A stretch of 64,000 nucleotides of DNA, from NCBI RefSeq assembly GCF_932276165.1, contig NC_063992.1, positions 2,242,001-2,306,000 on the forward strand, read 5' to 3'. The translations under genes were made by a program, and so were the position numbers. The notes beneath the pieces were generated by a model, which made no database searches, was not told the origin of the DNA, and saw only the letters and a list, made by a program, of their open reading frames with translations. Source of the stretch: Plutella xylostella. Taxonomy: Eukaryota; Arthropoda; Insecta; Lepidoptera; Plutellidae. This document shows positions 1 to 11,715 of this stretch, piece after piece (position 1 is the first letter of the stretch; every line of letters starts with the position of its first letter).

Positions 1-196
1 AAAGCTATTAGAACAAAGGTCACAAATTATTCAGTATGATGTAACTACTTATAGGTATACGATAGAAAAAATAAAGAGTTCGTAGTTACCATGCATAGCA
101 GATAATTTACCATGACAAACTTCGAAGATAGTGGTTTTCCATTTTATAAATAAAATTGGTTCGCTTCATTCAGAATACACATAACTAATTGACATC

Positions 197-274
197 ATAA
201 CTATTCACACAACCCGTCACGTCCTTACTGCTGGGGCACGGCACGGGTCTGCTTCCAATGAAGGAAGGTGTTTA
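197..274 (-). repeat. Non-LTR retroposon 3' fragment
   Basis: The reverse complement gives CTTCATTGGAAG, then CCGTGCCCCAGCAG, as in the copy at 20232-20332. It continues after the MITE at 525-560. Confidence 0.6.
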
Positions 275-524
275 CAGTCGTCGAAATATAATAGGCCCCT
301 TTGGACAGCTACACAAATTTGCTATAATTACTCTTGATTTACTTGATGAAATACATAAAAAGACACATAATCAGGCTTATTTTTTAACGGCTGAAAGAAA
401 AAATAACTTTTAAAGCACCAACAGTTACTTATTGTTTAGATTTTTTATGATTTAGATTTGACATCAGCTGTCATCCCATACATTTTCGAGCTGTCCAAAC
501 GGGTCTATTATATTTCGACGACTG
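275..524. mobile_element. TA-flanked MITE of 250 bp inside a LINE/SINE end
   Basis: Ends CAGTCGTCGAAATATAATAG in inverted orientation with TA on both sides, TIRs near 35 bp. It interrupts a repeat (about 197-274 and 525-560) that in reverse matches 20232-20332. Confidence 0.8.
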
Positions 525-2002
525 TAGGGCTTAGTTCATAACGCGGCCCCGCACCCCAACACATGCAAGTTGTGCTGAGTTTTACACATAGTAACACAAA
601 TTTTTATCGATTGTTTTTTTATTTACATAGATTTATTTATCTTTTACTTGCAGCTGCAGCTGAATTAGGCTGGGCTATATAGGCTTTTATTTTTATCATG
701 GGTGGAATATTTAGCAGATTAAGATTTATATCATAATTTATATTATTTACCTACTTAAGTACATAATATTGTGTAAGTAATTCATTTTACTTGTGTGATT
801 AATTAGTAGGTACTTCGTCACGTGAAAACCAATACTATAATTTTTTCATCAACCGTATACAGACACATAATAGACAAGTTGAACCGTGACAACCCTATAC
901 AGGGTGTTGCAAAAAGGGTATACTAAGGACCCTGGATCCAACGCGAGAAAATCATGAACCTAAGTAATAATAAGTTAGGTACCTACCCTAAGACAGCTAG
1001 CGAAGATCTATTATTTTAGAAAATTACTCGTCTATCTTCTGTAAGATACTAAATATAAATGCTCAATGGAAGCCAGACAAATTTGACCCGCCGGAGCATT
1101 AGATAATTTATCTAGCCAAACTGTCTCATAATAATATCGATGTACAGACAAACTTCCTCTTATCACTTGTCCAAAAATGAGCGTCCGTTTACTCACTACA
1201 AAAGTATTTAATGACTCAAGCCGACCAAATATTGGATATTGTTTCTGATAAGATTGCTGTGCCTATGCCCAATCGTATATTTTATCCTATTTATCAACAT
1301 TTTTACTGGAAAATTGTTTCATATATGGTGATTAAAAGTTATGTAAGTATTGATTCAGGGGGTTATTCCTATGACGAATCTGATAAAAAGGTTTGTAGAG
1401 GAAGCACTAGACTTGCTTTGTCATATACCAATAAGCGTATCGTCACCGACAAAAGACTGCCATCATTTTAGGCACCACCTTATTTTAATTTTATGGATAC
1501 TCTGATAAGAGATTAACGGTGTTGGAATAGTGGCCATGGCATTAGACATGCCTATACCCAATACATAGCGTGCCCCAGAGGGCTGATGATGAAGATGGTG
1601 ATGACACTGGTTGTAGAGAACACACAGTGTTGTGGCGCTCCTTAAGACACTTCATGTGGAGCTGTTCATGACTTAAGGCTACCATACTATCAACGACACG
1701 TTACCAATCGCCTGTAAGCTCAATACAAGTTACGTCAGATTTGACAGGCGAGCGACGCAAAGCTCATTCCAGATGTCGCCACTTACCAGTAGGCCGGATT
1801 CCCTAGTTCTAATTGGTTCAGTCGCCATTTCTTCTCCCCAATAGTGGTATTGGTCAGAAACTAAAAGGCACACTCGATAGTGCTGCCAAAGTTTCACTTG
1901 GTTTTCTTCCCCATTGCTAATGGTGGTGTCGGTGGTGGTATGGTAACGGGCAGCTACTAATGATGATGATGACGATGACGCAGCAGAAGCTTACCCACTT
2001 AC

Positions 2003-2141
2003 CCAGCTGCTCGACGTGCGGGGTTTCTTCAGGGAACCGCTCAGCGTTGGTCCAGTTGAACAGGTAGATGTCGAACCGCAGCGGCACCGCCGGCGCCTCC
2101 CAGGACACGTAGGACCGCGAGCCTGGCACCAGCGCCAGTTG
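2003..2141 (-). CDS. CD36-family gene 2, coding exon 2 (partial gene; continues off the left edge)
   Basis: It encodes QLALVPGSRSYVSWEAPAVP followed by LRFDIYLFNWTN and PHVEQLG. These are the canonical CD36 features L-x-PGS-x-x-Y-x-x-W, P-x-x-x-x-F-x-IYLFN-x-TN and P-x-V-E-x-x-G. The acceptor is CTCTCCCAG|CAA and the donor CTGG|GTAAGT, phase 1. The next exon, expected to begin with the rest of GPYV, lies beyond position 1, as nothing matching it was seen in 1-2002. With gene 1 this makes a tandem cluster, the usual arrangement for insect scavenger receptor genes. Confidence 0.92.
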
Positions 2142-3177
2142 CTGGGAGAGAGAGAAGGGGGGTTTAGTGATGGTAGGTGGAGAGAGAGAGGGAGGGAGAG
2201 AGAGAGAGTAAACGTGAGGGAAACATCATCGCCAAACGCGCATTATGACACAAAGATAATTATCTAAATAGTTTTTCCAAATAATACTTATGTACTATGT
2301 AGGTAGGTACATATATTTTAAATTCAAAGCAAACTACATATTCAAAAAACAATTAGGTAATATGCGTGAAAAAATAAATTATACAAATGGATGAAAAAAA
2401 ACTAATTCTAAATTCAAAACTAACCTCAGACTACATAAAACATTAGTAAGTATGCGTTATAAATTTTCGAGATAAGAACTTCTTTATAAAGTCTCCGATC
2501 AAACAAAAAAACTTAATCGAAATCAGTTAACCCGTTTGGAGCTAGAATGCAATGTGACAGATATTAAATTATCACGTCATCATGTCAAACTTATTTTTTG
2601 TCTATCGTTTCTGATAAGTATTATGAATATTGTGATCCATGACCTATACCTACACACGTGACTGAAACCGGTTTTTTTATTAAGGTAATAATATTATAAT
2701 CCCAGACGCCTACCATACACGTAAAAAGTAAGTTGAATATTTCTACTTCCATGGTTGAATACCTATTATGTCAGAAGCTTGCTCTTTGTCCATCTATGGA
2801 AATCCAAATCTAGCCCATACTCCCGTGAGTGTAGTAAGGTGAGTCTTAAATAATGTCACAAACGAGGGTAATTCGTCGTAATAGCGGCCATTACGCGCAA
2901 TAGTGCCGGGGGTTACTCTATACTGACAAAAAACGAACTAACGGGAGTTGCCGTGCAATCGGCACGTTTAACAAAACGAGATAGATTCGTGGCTCACTCC
3001 GAAACTTAGTTTTTCGTCTTGTAGAATGACCCCCCGGGTGCACGAGGTCTGGCGACTGTGGACTAACAGGAAGAGCCTCGTTGAGGCAGTTGTTGAGACT
3101 CAATGTAACCTGCTTGGAGACTTGCGACGACTCTGCTAAGATTACATGGGTATTATTCTTCTAATCTATTATTTCTA

Positions 3178-3247
3178 CACTCACGAGCAGTTGCAGTGAC
3201 ATATGGTACGTCAATGGAAGGTGGAACTTTTTCATTGCTCGTGAGTG
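3178..3247. mobile_element. Short deletion derivative of the CACTCACGGGCAATG MITE
   Basis: 70 bp, CACTCACGAGC at the left and GCTCGTGAGTG at the right, TA on both sides. Confidence 0.7.
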
Positions 3248-6200
3248 TATTTTATTCTTGGAGTTTTTGTACGTGGCTCTCTCGGGTGGAACCTTTGTAC
3301 AAGCCCCCTTCTTGCTACCCCAGCTCCTGAAAAAATTGATTAAGCCTGGCTGGAGGTTTCAACAGCTTACACAGGCGCGCTCGGTTGAACCATGACATAC
3401 GTCTACATCTACACAGTAATTATCTAACATAATAATAATATAAACACTTATACCATGTGAAATGATGTGAACTTGTTCTTTCTTTTTATTACATAGCTGC
3501 AGCCGATTGAACCTATTATTGGTCGCAAAGTGGTCGGGGCCTTATCAGGCACTGCCAAATTCCGAGAACGTTTTTTAGTGTATGTTTGCGTGTTACCACA
3601 TTAGTTGTCTGCAGAAAATTACAATATAATAGATGATATCGCATTATCGACTACGAAATGCCGGTTTATTGCTAAATTATGTTATAATAAAATTATAAAG
3701 ACCTGTAGTCAATTTGCATTATTTTATTTTTTTGCATCTGACATTCCGATGTTTGTTTAAAATAATTTAAAACAAATCTACCTAAACTTTACTCTTGTCT
3801 GTTAGGCTTGTTAATTTATGAGCAATTAATTTTAAATGTCATGTAGCTACTAAAAAGATTAAATTATTCATACCATCCTAATGCATTCAACGCAAACATC
3901 AACATAAACGCAAATTAAATCGCTGAAAATTTTAGGAGTGGTAGGGCAGAACCATAGACTAACGCTAACTCGAAGACTCTACCGTATGTGCGAAGGCTTT
4001 AGACAATTGTATTCTTTTCAATTCTTGTCATCCATATGTGTAGCTGAAGCCTTAACATAAACAATAATGGAATCTTGATCGCGAGGTAACGTGTGCAAAC
4101 ATCAACGTATTTACTTAGTTGCAATGGTGAACGCTACGCTAGGGGAGCGCGAAGCATAATTATGTATCACGATTCACGTCTCACATTATGAAAATTGAGA
4201 AATACTTTTCCAATTCAAGCTCTACCATCTGCAGATTTTGGATCGGCATCATTTAAAGCCGGCCATAACAGAATCGAGATTCAATCGAATTGACATTACG
4301 TACCTATATTCCTTTATTGGCGTAATTCTTTCAATTGACAGAGGTCGCATATGCGTCAATTTGTTATGAATGAGTCGCTGCCACACAATAGTTTAATCCT
4401 GGTTCAAGAATAATAAATTATTTATAAACAGGCCAAACGGTAATCAAAGGTTGAATTTAGAGGCGCAGATAAAAGGAAATCAGTAGTCTATGGCAGGGTA
4501 GACTCAATGGTAAAGTAAGACTCAAGTCTCAATCAAGGACTTTGTATATATAGAAAGTCCTTGGACTCAATAAAGTTAAGCAAAAATTTTGACGTGTCTA
4601 ATCACAAGTCTAATGGCATCTATCAAAAGCATTCAGTTAGATTAACTTTAATTAGGTAAATAATACATATATTTGTTTTATGATGAAATTTCCCGAATTT
4701 GTTTGAAAAGACAAGCGTTATTGTGTGACTCCAAGTTCGACTTTGTGTTAGACGGAAAGTCATTCAAAATTACTACTAACATAATTCAACCGCGATAAAT
4801 TATTTTGAAACTACCTGTTGAAAAGCAATTAAGTACTTATTAAGAATATCTATTGTTATTTTTAAAATATACATATACTTTTATAAATATTGGTATTAAG
4901 TACCTAATTAATAAAATTTGTCATTAGTTATATGCCAGTAGAAAACAAAGTTGTTAAGTAACGACTTAGTTATAAGTATTTTGAAGTTATTGCTTTATTT
5001 TTAACTTGTTTACAAACATCGAATTAATTAAGTAGTTCGTAATAAAAATATAGCTATTTGATTGCATAATTTAAATCAATAACAATTATAGTATCGCCGT
5101 AAGAAAAACAAACAAATAGGTCCAAGTATTTGCAAAGTATATAAAATATACTACAATTTAAGTACTTATTTACTATGTGAAAGTTATGCCACCTCATTAA
5201 TAAGGGGGGGTCGTCATTATGATTAATTAATTACTTTGTTATGATTCTAATATTACTACATAGGTACATAATAAAATCATCAAAGGTAATAATTTGTATT
5301 ATAAAACAACAATTTGTCTTATTTACTGGACAATTTATTATTTTTATACCTATTTCCAGTAATAATTCATTAATTTAAATTAATTGTAAACAGTTCTATT
5401 AAACGATGTTTCCGATATCCATGTTTTGCAGGAAGTAGTTATTATAAATTTATAAATACTTATATTATTTACAGTTCGGTCAAGTAAGTTGCGATGCCCA
5501 CAATTAATACATAGTTATACTTTTGTGCTTTGTAAAGTAACCAACTGTTAATCTTTGAACGAATGAATAGGCAGTTTGTTAATGTGATTGACAAGGTACA
5601 AAAGTGTATTCACTGCCAACTTCAGAACTACCAAACATGTTAGTATCAGTAGCAGGGCTTTCCAACCTGTAGACCGTGTACCACGATCACCCCGGCGGCA
5701 GCGGTCCGTAGCAGGGGCCAAATATGGTCCTACTTCATCGTGTTTACGTAGTAGGTACATAGGTATAGATGCCTAATCAAATAGATTTAATCAAAACATA
5801 AATCTTATAATTTGTGTTCACAATCCTGAATACATAATTAATCTGTTAGGTATTAGAACTATTCACAAAATGCAGAAAAACTAATAAAAAATATACGAAT
5901 AGCTCATTAAAACGTGACATTTAACAATTTTCGGGTTTTATTTTCTACACAGTTTTTTAAGAAAACAATAAATTAAACGACTACTCTCTTACGTAACAGG
6001 ATAACTTTACATAAACGCATGAATAATAGGTATTGATGAATATAGATAGCAACATGAGAATGGGGACTACCGTTTTTTTGCTCACCAGTTGGCGCCACTG
6101 TCGACTGAGGTAAAGAGGTACCATAGCTGTCAAATTTATCAAAGGCGACTTTATCAAATTGGCGCCAAATAAAGTTTTTAAATCTTGAATCTTATAAGCT

Positions 6201-6599
6201 TATTAATTATAAAATAACTATCATCATATCGAGTTACTATGCCGCAATGTTGTTCAGATCCGTTATATTGGGAAAGAAAAGGAGGACATATGTTACCAAG
6301 TGATAAAACTGTTCTAAAACAGTGGCTTGTGAAATAATTATTATCCGATAATCTCGTGTTTGTGAAAATCATTATAACCAATTTCAGAAAGAACATAATG
6401 TAAATAAGGATTAGGCATTTAATAAATACACTAAAAATAAAAGAATTACACACTGATTTAACTTTTATTTATCCTCTCCGTTTAAACACACTGCTATACA
6501 AAAAATATAACACATTAGTAATCCACACAATGAATGCTGGTTGAGTTGTTAGTTGAAACTTAATAATGGTAGTATAGTATACTAAGTATTCTATTATTT

Positions 6600-6790
6600 G
6601 TGGGGGTGTCAGTACCTGCACCTGGCTCACTCGAATGGAGCCTTTGTCCATGTCCGCCTTAAGGTCTAAACTCCACTCCTAAGCTTGGACCATTTCCTAC
6701 CACACTGGTCCTCTGCAGGTTGGTGGGTTCGAAAATCTAGATATGCAGGTTTTATCACGATGTTTTCATTCACCGTAAGAGCGATGGTAT
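6600..6790 (+). repeat. Interspersed repeat (LINE/SINE-like 3' sequence)
   Basis: Shares AAGGTCTAAACT, TTGGTGGGTTC and ATCTAGATATG-type text with 62795-62995. A truncated relative is at about 3275-3310. Orientation is taken from the shared text. Confidence 0.65.
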
Positions 6791-7008
6791 GTACGGTGGC
6801 CTGCGCCTAAAAGTATACAGGCGGCGATTTTAAAATAGCGATCTCAAGCTCACATGCTGCTCAAGCACATCCACATAAACACCACTGCTACACACATCAC
6901 ACACAACACATCCCCGGATTTATAACAGATGTAGCTGGTCCCTTCATCATCAGGGATCGCTATTTTAAAAACTCCGCCTGTATACTTTTAGGCGCAGGCC
7001 ACCGTACA
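6791..7008. mobile_element. MITE with 33-bp inverted ends
   Basis: Left TACGGTGGCCTGCGCCTAAA and its inverted partner TTTAGGCGCAGGCCACCGTA, continuing through AGTATACAGGCGG. The interior is GC-poor with CA-rich text. It lies inside the larger block 6059-7544. Confidence 0.75.
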
Positions 7009-10000
7009 CTGTACATAAATTCCAAAGTAGTTACTCATTGGTGACAATATCTAGATCTGGAGTTTCATTTTTAGTGTTTACACTGCTATACAAAGTTTCT
7101 TAAGGCCACTCAACAGTATACACTGAATCATTTTGTTGTATGATGCTGTCCTCTACGTTAACAACCAAGTTACTGTTACGGTCATAGTCTTGGTGTCTGT
7201 AAAAAGCAAAAACATAGCTGTTACCTAAGCAAACAAGCATACATTTCGTAAAAAATAAGTTTGTAAACAGTAAACAAACTAACCTCTGAATTAGCTGCTC
7301 TTTGAGACCGCTTATTTATGCGCCTCTTTTCCTTAATTCAGCTTTCAAAGCGTGCACATTCATCGATAAATAATCCATATTTGCGATAATTTCGCGAAAA
7401 GAGATCACTTTTCAACAGGGAAATGAACGAAAATATAATTTATCACGAAGCCCGCCAAACAAATTATATGAAAAGTAAAATGTCACTTAACCTCAGTCGA
7501 CACCAGCGCCCCTAGCGGCAAATTCACACGCGTTACTCCCCATTGATGTAAAATAAACAATTGAGTGTCTGATAGATTCAGGTAAGTATTGTATTTCATT
7601 TTTCAAACGCGAAGCTCAAGACCGGTTGCGATGGAGAGTCACTGTGGACGCCCTCTGCCTTATCTAAGGGACATGGGACACTAAGATTTGTATTTTTTTA
7701 CGTTTTTAGTGTGTATGCAAAGCTCTGATACCCCATTTACTGAAGATATAAAAGAAATACTTACAGTAGAGGGTACTTTGTGTAAAATGAAATTGCAATC
7801 ATAATGAACCACATCCCTTGGGACACGAAAATACCGAAAGCACGCACCACTTTACGTAAGCTTTAGCGTATAACAATTATTAACAATATCAAAAATAAGT
7901 TTCCCTCTACTTATTCTTATGTAGCCAAGACAACCTATAGTGAAAAAAAATGTGATTACGCAATTAGAATGGCGAAAAATTGCAGCTTAGCATTTTCACT
8001 CACATGATAAATTTATGGACATGGAAGAAAAGTAAAGTGCCTTAGCAACAACAAAAGAAGATAAGCCTAGATCAGTGGGGTAAGAGCACCAGCAGACTCC
8101 CCACAAGTGCAGTCGTCTGATGTAAGGAGGCAAGCAAGTGAGATCATTGTTGCATCAGTCAACAACTGTCTACTCAACACGTGCCCGTACTGGCTTACTC
8201 ACCCCATTCAGGTATAGGGTATATAAGGTAAAGGTAAGACTGCACAATTTTTTAGTGATCAGGTTAGTGATAGATATAACTACAATCTAACAAATATACT
8301 TCTACCATTTCATCCTATTTAAATTTAACAGATCCTATAAAAAAATTGCAGATTTCAGGTCCAGGCTTTTTGGGTGTCACTGTTGATTTCATTTCAATTT
8401 ATTCGAAACTAATAAAAAAACAAAAAAGATCTAAATTCTAAGCTTATATAAAATCATGAAATCAATTTAGGGTAGACATATTAAAATCTTTAGAGTATAA
8501 AAGATGGAGAAATGTAGCGATAGTCACGCGTACGCTGAGGTATCGCCCACGGTTTCAATTATCCCCAACGTGATGTCTTACGAATAGTGAAGCTACTAGC
8601 TACCTGCTGCGTCACGTACCTGTATACACAAGTCCTGGCTGCACGGCTACTCTATCGACGCAGATAAACGTTACTATATCGCGATTCGGCTTATAACTAT
8701 GTGATTGGTTGGACGTACATTAAACGAGTTTATCTACACAGAAAGATCCCATGCAGCCCGTAAAGTACCAGACTTTAAACATTGTCAGTGTAGCCTAGGG
8801 ATAGAATCATTTCTTTAACACTAAGGTGGAGATTGATTCGAAACATCAGCCCTATAACTTCATAAAACCTAATAATGTTGATTTTCTGGCTTGCAACGGC
8901 CTCCGTTCTAGGTGAGTAACCCCTTAGATCCCTACAATGCACTTTAAGAAAGTGGTTAAACGGATGCAGCTCGCGGTGACTAACCAATACAATTAAAAGA
9001 TTAACTTCACGCACGTGTCTGTAGAAGCCCCACATGCCCCTTAATCAGCCTGCAGGGTCTACGTACGAAACTGCGACCTTGACACAGTCGGGAGTCGAAC
9101 CCAGTGCCCCTGAGGACGAGCCGACTGACTTTGACCTTAGGATATTGTAGGGGGACGGCGTATCGGAAACGTGAACGTAATATAATATACGACGAGGGAG
9201 TAATTGAATTCGATCGGCGGTTGAGAAGGAATTATTTTATTAATCTACGATGAAAGGATCTGAACTTAGGTACTTATAATATTTATGTATAGTCACGCTA
9301 GCTTTATTAATAAATGAAAGAACCTAGGTAAATTTTGGATAGAATGTAGAGTTTCCGTGCTAAAGGTTACCCTAATAAAATGTATATATTTTATGTAAAT
9401 GTTAGGTTTGAAATCGGTTTAGAAGTTTTTCAGTTTTAATCGCTACATAAAACATAGTTAAATGTCCACATCATATTTCCTTTTTGTAAAATTATTAATA
9501 AATTCCAATTTATAAAGTGCTTTAAGTAACGATAACTTGAAATTAGGTTGATTCAGAAATGTTTCATCGAAGTCGCTCGATGGACGCTGGGGAATATTTT
9601 GTATCAATCGAAAGGGGCAAGCTTATTTATAATCAAGGTGGATCTGGACTTGACAGCATAGCAAGGGTATAATATAAGGTGTGCCTTTCCACCAGATTAT
9701 GTGCTATGCAGCAGGCTGTGCTGCGATGATTTCAATGAAATTCATTCCAGGTTGACCAATGAATATGATTGGTGGACATAATTATCTGATGGAAATACAA
9801 CCTGAGGATAGTTAAATAAACTATTGTCGCCGCTATGTTGGTATATTTAAATGCTGATTTCAAGGATATTTACCTCAAGATGTTCTTTGTAAAAAGTACC
9901 TGTCTCTACTTTTTTGGTAAAGCACCATTGACGATAGTCAAAAACCTCAAATAATTGAAGGTAAGGAAGTTGTAATACCATAATGGACTCGACAAACATT

Positions 10001-10459
10001 TGTGATGAGCACAGGTATTTCGCGAGTAAACTATGCTCCATTATTAGTTAGTACAAAGTTAACAAACACCGAGACCAAAGGTTAGTTTACCCAAAGACGA
10101 GATGAGAGAGAAAAATATGGTTAAGCACCTAGATCTAAGGTATAAGTGCTTAAACATATTGTTCTCTCTTGTCTTCTTAGTTCTAAACACGTCTGATAAC
10201 AAATAGTCTAGCTCTCATCCATGCTTGCAGATGGGCATGTGAAAACGGTCAGTCCTGCAGGACGGTTTGTCACGGTAAAAGGATTGGCCATTCAGAGATA
10301 GCGTCAGTTTTTTACTGCCCTGGAGGGTTACTCTATACTGACGAGAAACGAAGGAACCAAAGCTGTCGTGCGATCGGCACGTTTTATGCAATGAGATAGA
10401 GTCGTGCTTCCGCAGCAGCGCTGTTGAAACTTCGTTTATCATCATATAGATTGTCCCAT

Positions 10460-10595
10460 CAGAAGGGCTAGTACGGGGCGCATTTAAGACGTGACAAGAG
10501 TTTTGCATCGCGCTCACTTACATCACGCAGCCAGCCTCAAGAGCGAACGCGACGGAGAACTCTTGTCACGTCTTAATAGCGCCCTGTGCTACACG
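10460..10595. mobile_element. MITE (CAGAAGGGCTAG family), right end decayed
   Basis: Left CAGAAGGGCTAGTACGGGGC with inner AAGACGTGACAAGAG and inverted CTCTTGTCACGTCTT; matches 11576-11715. It lies just upstream of exon 1 of gene 2, so it may overlap its 5' regulatory region. Confidence 0.7.
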
Positions 10596-10717
10596 GCCAC
10601 AGGGTGCGCTAAATGCGCCGTATATCAGTTGATATGTCACTCGAGCCGGCTCCTTTCATCCACCATCCTGAAGCATAGCTTCTACAACCTAAACATACAG
10701 ACAAAAAATACACTCAC

Positions 10718-10837
10718 CGAGGCCAGCACAGAGTCGAAGATCCTCTGCCACGCGAGCGAGACGGCGATGGCGGCGAGGGCGAACAGCGCCGCCACCCCCC
10801 CCGCGAGCCAGCGGCACCGCCCCACCCCCCCGCGCAT
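10718..10837 (-). CDS. CD36-family gene 2, coding exon 1 (residues 1-40)
   Basis: This is the first coding exon of a second scavenger receptor class B gene, downstream of gene 1 on the same strand. It encodes MRGGVGRCRWLAGGVAALFA and a hydrophobic run to AWQRIFDSVLAS: a short basic N-terminus, a first membrane segment and the I-F-D-x-x-L entry typical of the family. The donor TCG|GTGAGT is phase 0 and joins exon 2 in frame to give VLAS-QLALVPGSRSY. A possible acceptor (GTCCACAG) lies seven bases before the ATG, so the 5' untranslated region is probably spliced. The exon is very GC-rich for this window, with long G runs. The coding support is the in-frame join; the exact start is likely but unproved. 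Confidence 0.85.
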
Positions 10838-11575
10838 GCCCGGGCTGTGGACAATGACTGTGGTCAAGGAAGGAACATAGATATACAGGGTGTGGGTGTA
10901 CAGTGGGGACACCACCACGGGACATTATAGCAATTAACAATCCCTAGGAAGCGCGGCAGCGACGCTCGCTTGGCAAATATTACGTTACTTGTATGGATCT
11001 GACAGATTATTTGTTGCTAATATTGGGTGGTGGTATGGTAGCAGGAAATGCTGCAAACAAATTGCTATCTTTGTAACTCAATAACTTTCCCCATGAACCA
11101 TTTCGTCAGATATGCACTTTATATCCATAATATTTTATTATAATATGCCGATGGTATTGTGGGATCGGATCCCATAGAAACTTAGTTTTTCGTACCTTGT
11201 AAGTATTCGTAATAGATTGACCCTCAACTCACGTGATTATTTTAAATACATAATCATATTTATAGAAAGAATTTCCTGAAAAAAACAACGATTAAACTTC
11301 GCCGGCTATAGGTATATGTAACCTTTTTTTATCATCTTTTATTTACTGAATGATTTTACTATGTGTCAATAAGTAGCAATCGAGACTCGGCTCATTTGTT
11401 TCTTCTCTGGAGATAACCTACATTGAATAATACATTGCCGGATACCGAACAAATATGTAGTAGATAATACTGTAGCATACGTAAGTCATATTAGTACTTT
11501 TACTTCGATAACACTTTTAAAAATGCAATCATGAACGGTTGTGTAATATGGGTATCGGACAGTAACATATCTACA

Positions 11576-11715
11576 CAGAAGGGCTAGCACGGGGCGCAAT
11601 TAAGACGTGACAAAAGTTTTGCATTGCGCCCACTCACATCGCGCAGGCTCAAGAGCGAGTGTGGCGGAGAAGTTTTGTCACGTATTCGGTAAATGCGCCC
11701 GTGCTAGCCCTCCTG
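11576..11715. mobile_element. MITE (CAGAAGGGCTAG family), 140 bp
   Basis: Ends CAGAAGGGCTAGCAC and, inverted, CAGGAGGGCTAGCAC; inner arms pair as well (GACGTGACAAAAG with TTTTGTCACG). Confidence 0.75.

Larger units (their letters stand above)
1..2002. other. Intron of gene 2, left window edge
   Basis: Apart from the MITE and retroposon fragments at 197-560 and a single TACAGGGTGTTG end at 893-930, no exon or RNA gene is recognisable. The small open frame at 1211-1471 has no family resemblance. Confidence 0.6.
6059..7544. mobile_element. Inverted-repeat bounded block (old DNA element with nested repeats)
   Basis: The left end has AATGGGGACTACCG, then GTCGACTGAGGTAA; the right end, inverted, has AATGGGGAGTAACG, then GTCGACTGAGGTTAAG. 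It contains the repeat at 6600-6790 and the MITE at 6791-7008. No target duplication was seen. Confidence 0.5.
2142..10717. other. Intron 1 of gene 2 (8.6 kb)
   Basis: Contains a GA-rich stretch (2160-2208), MITE remnants, the block at 6059-7544, and a low-copy repeat shared by 2910-3030, 10322-10440 and 53100-53215 (GTTACTCTATACTGAC and CCGTGC/CGATCGGCACG text). No further exon seen. Confidence 0.6.

Noticed and set aside
1917..2267. Small frames on both strands near 2.0-2.2 kb
   Set aside because: The minus-strand one contains exon 2 of gene 2, but its ends are intron read-through; the plus-strand one is a shadow plus a GA repeat.
9060..9130. Possible tRNA-like or SINE head (GGTTCGACTCCC on the minus strand)
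   Set aside because: Only a B-box-like word is present; no matching A box at the right distance and no repeat body.
10491..10940. 129-codon plus-strand frame and two minus-strand frames over exon 1 of gene 2
   Set aside because: The plus-strand frame is an antisense shadow of the GC-rich exon plus a MITE; only 10718-10837 minus is supported by splicing into exon 2.
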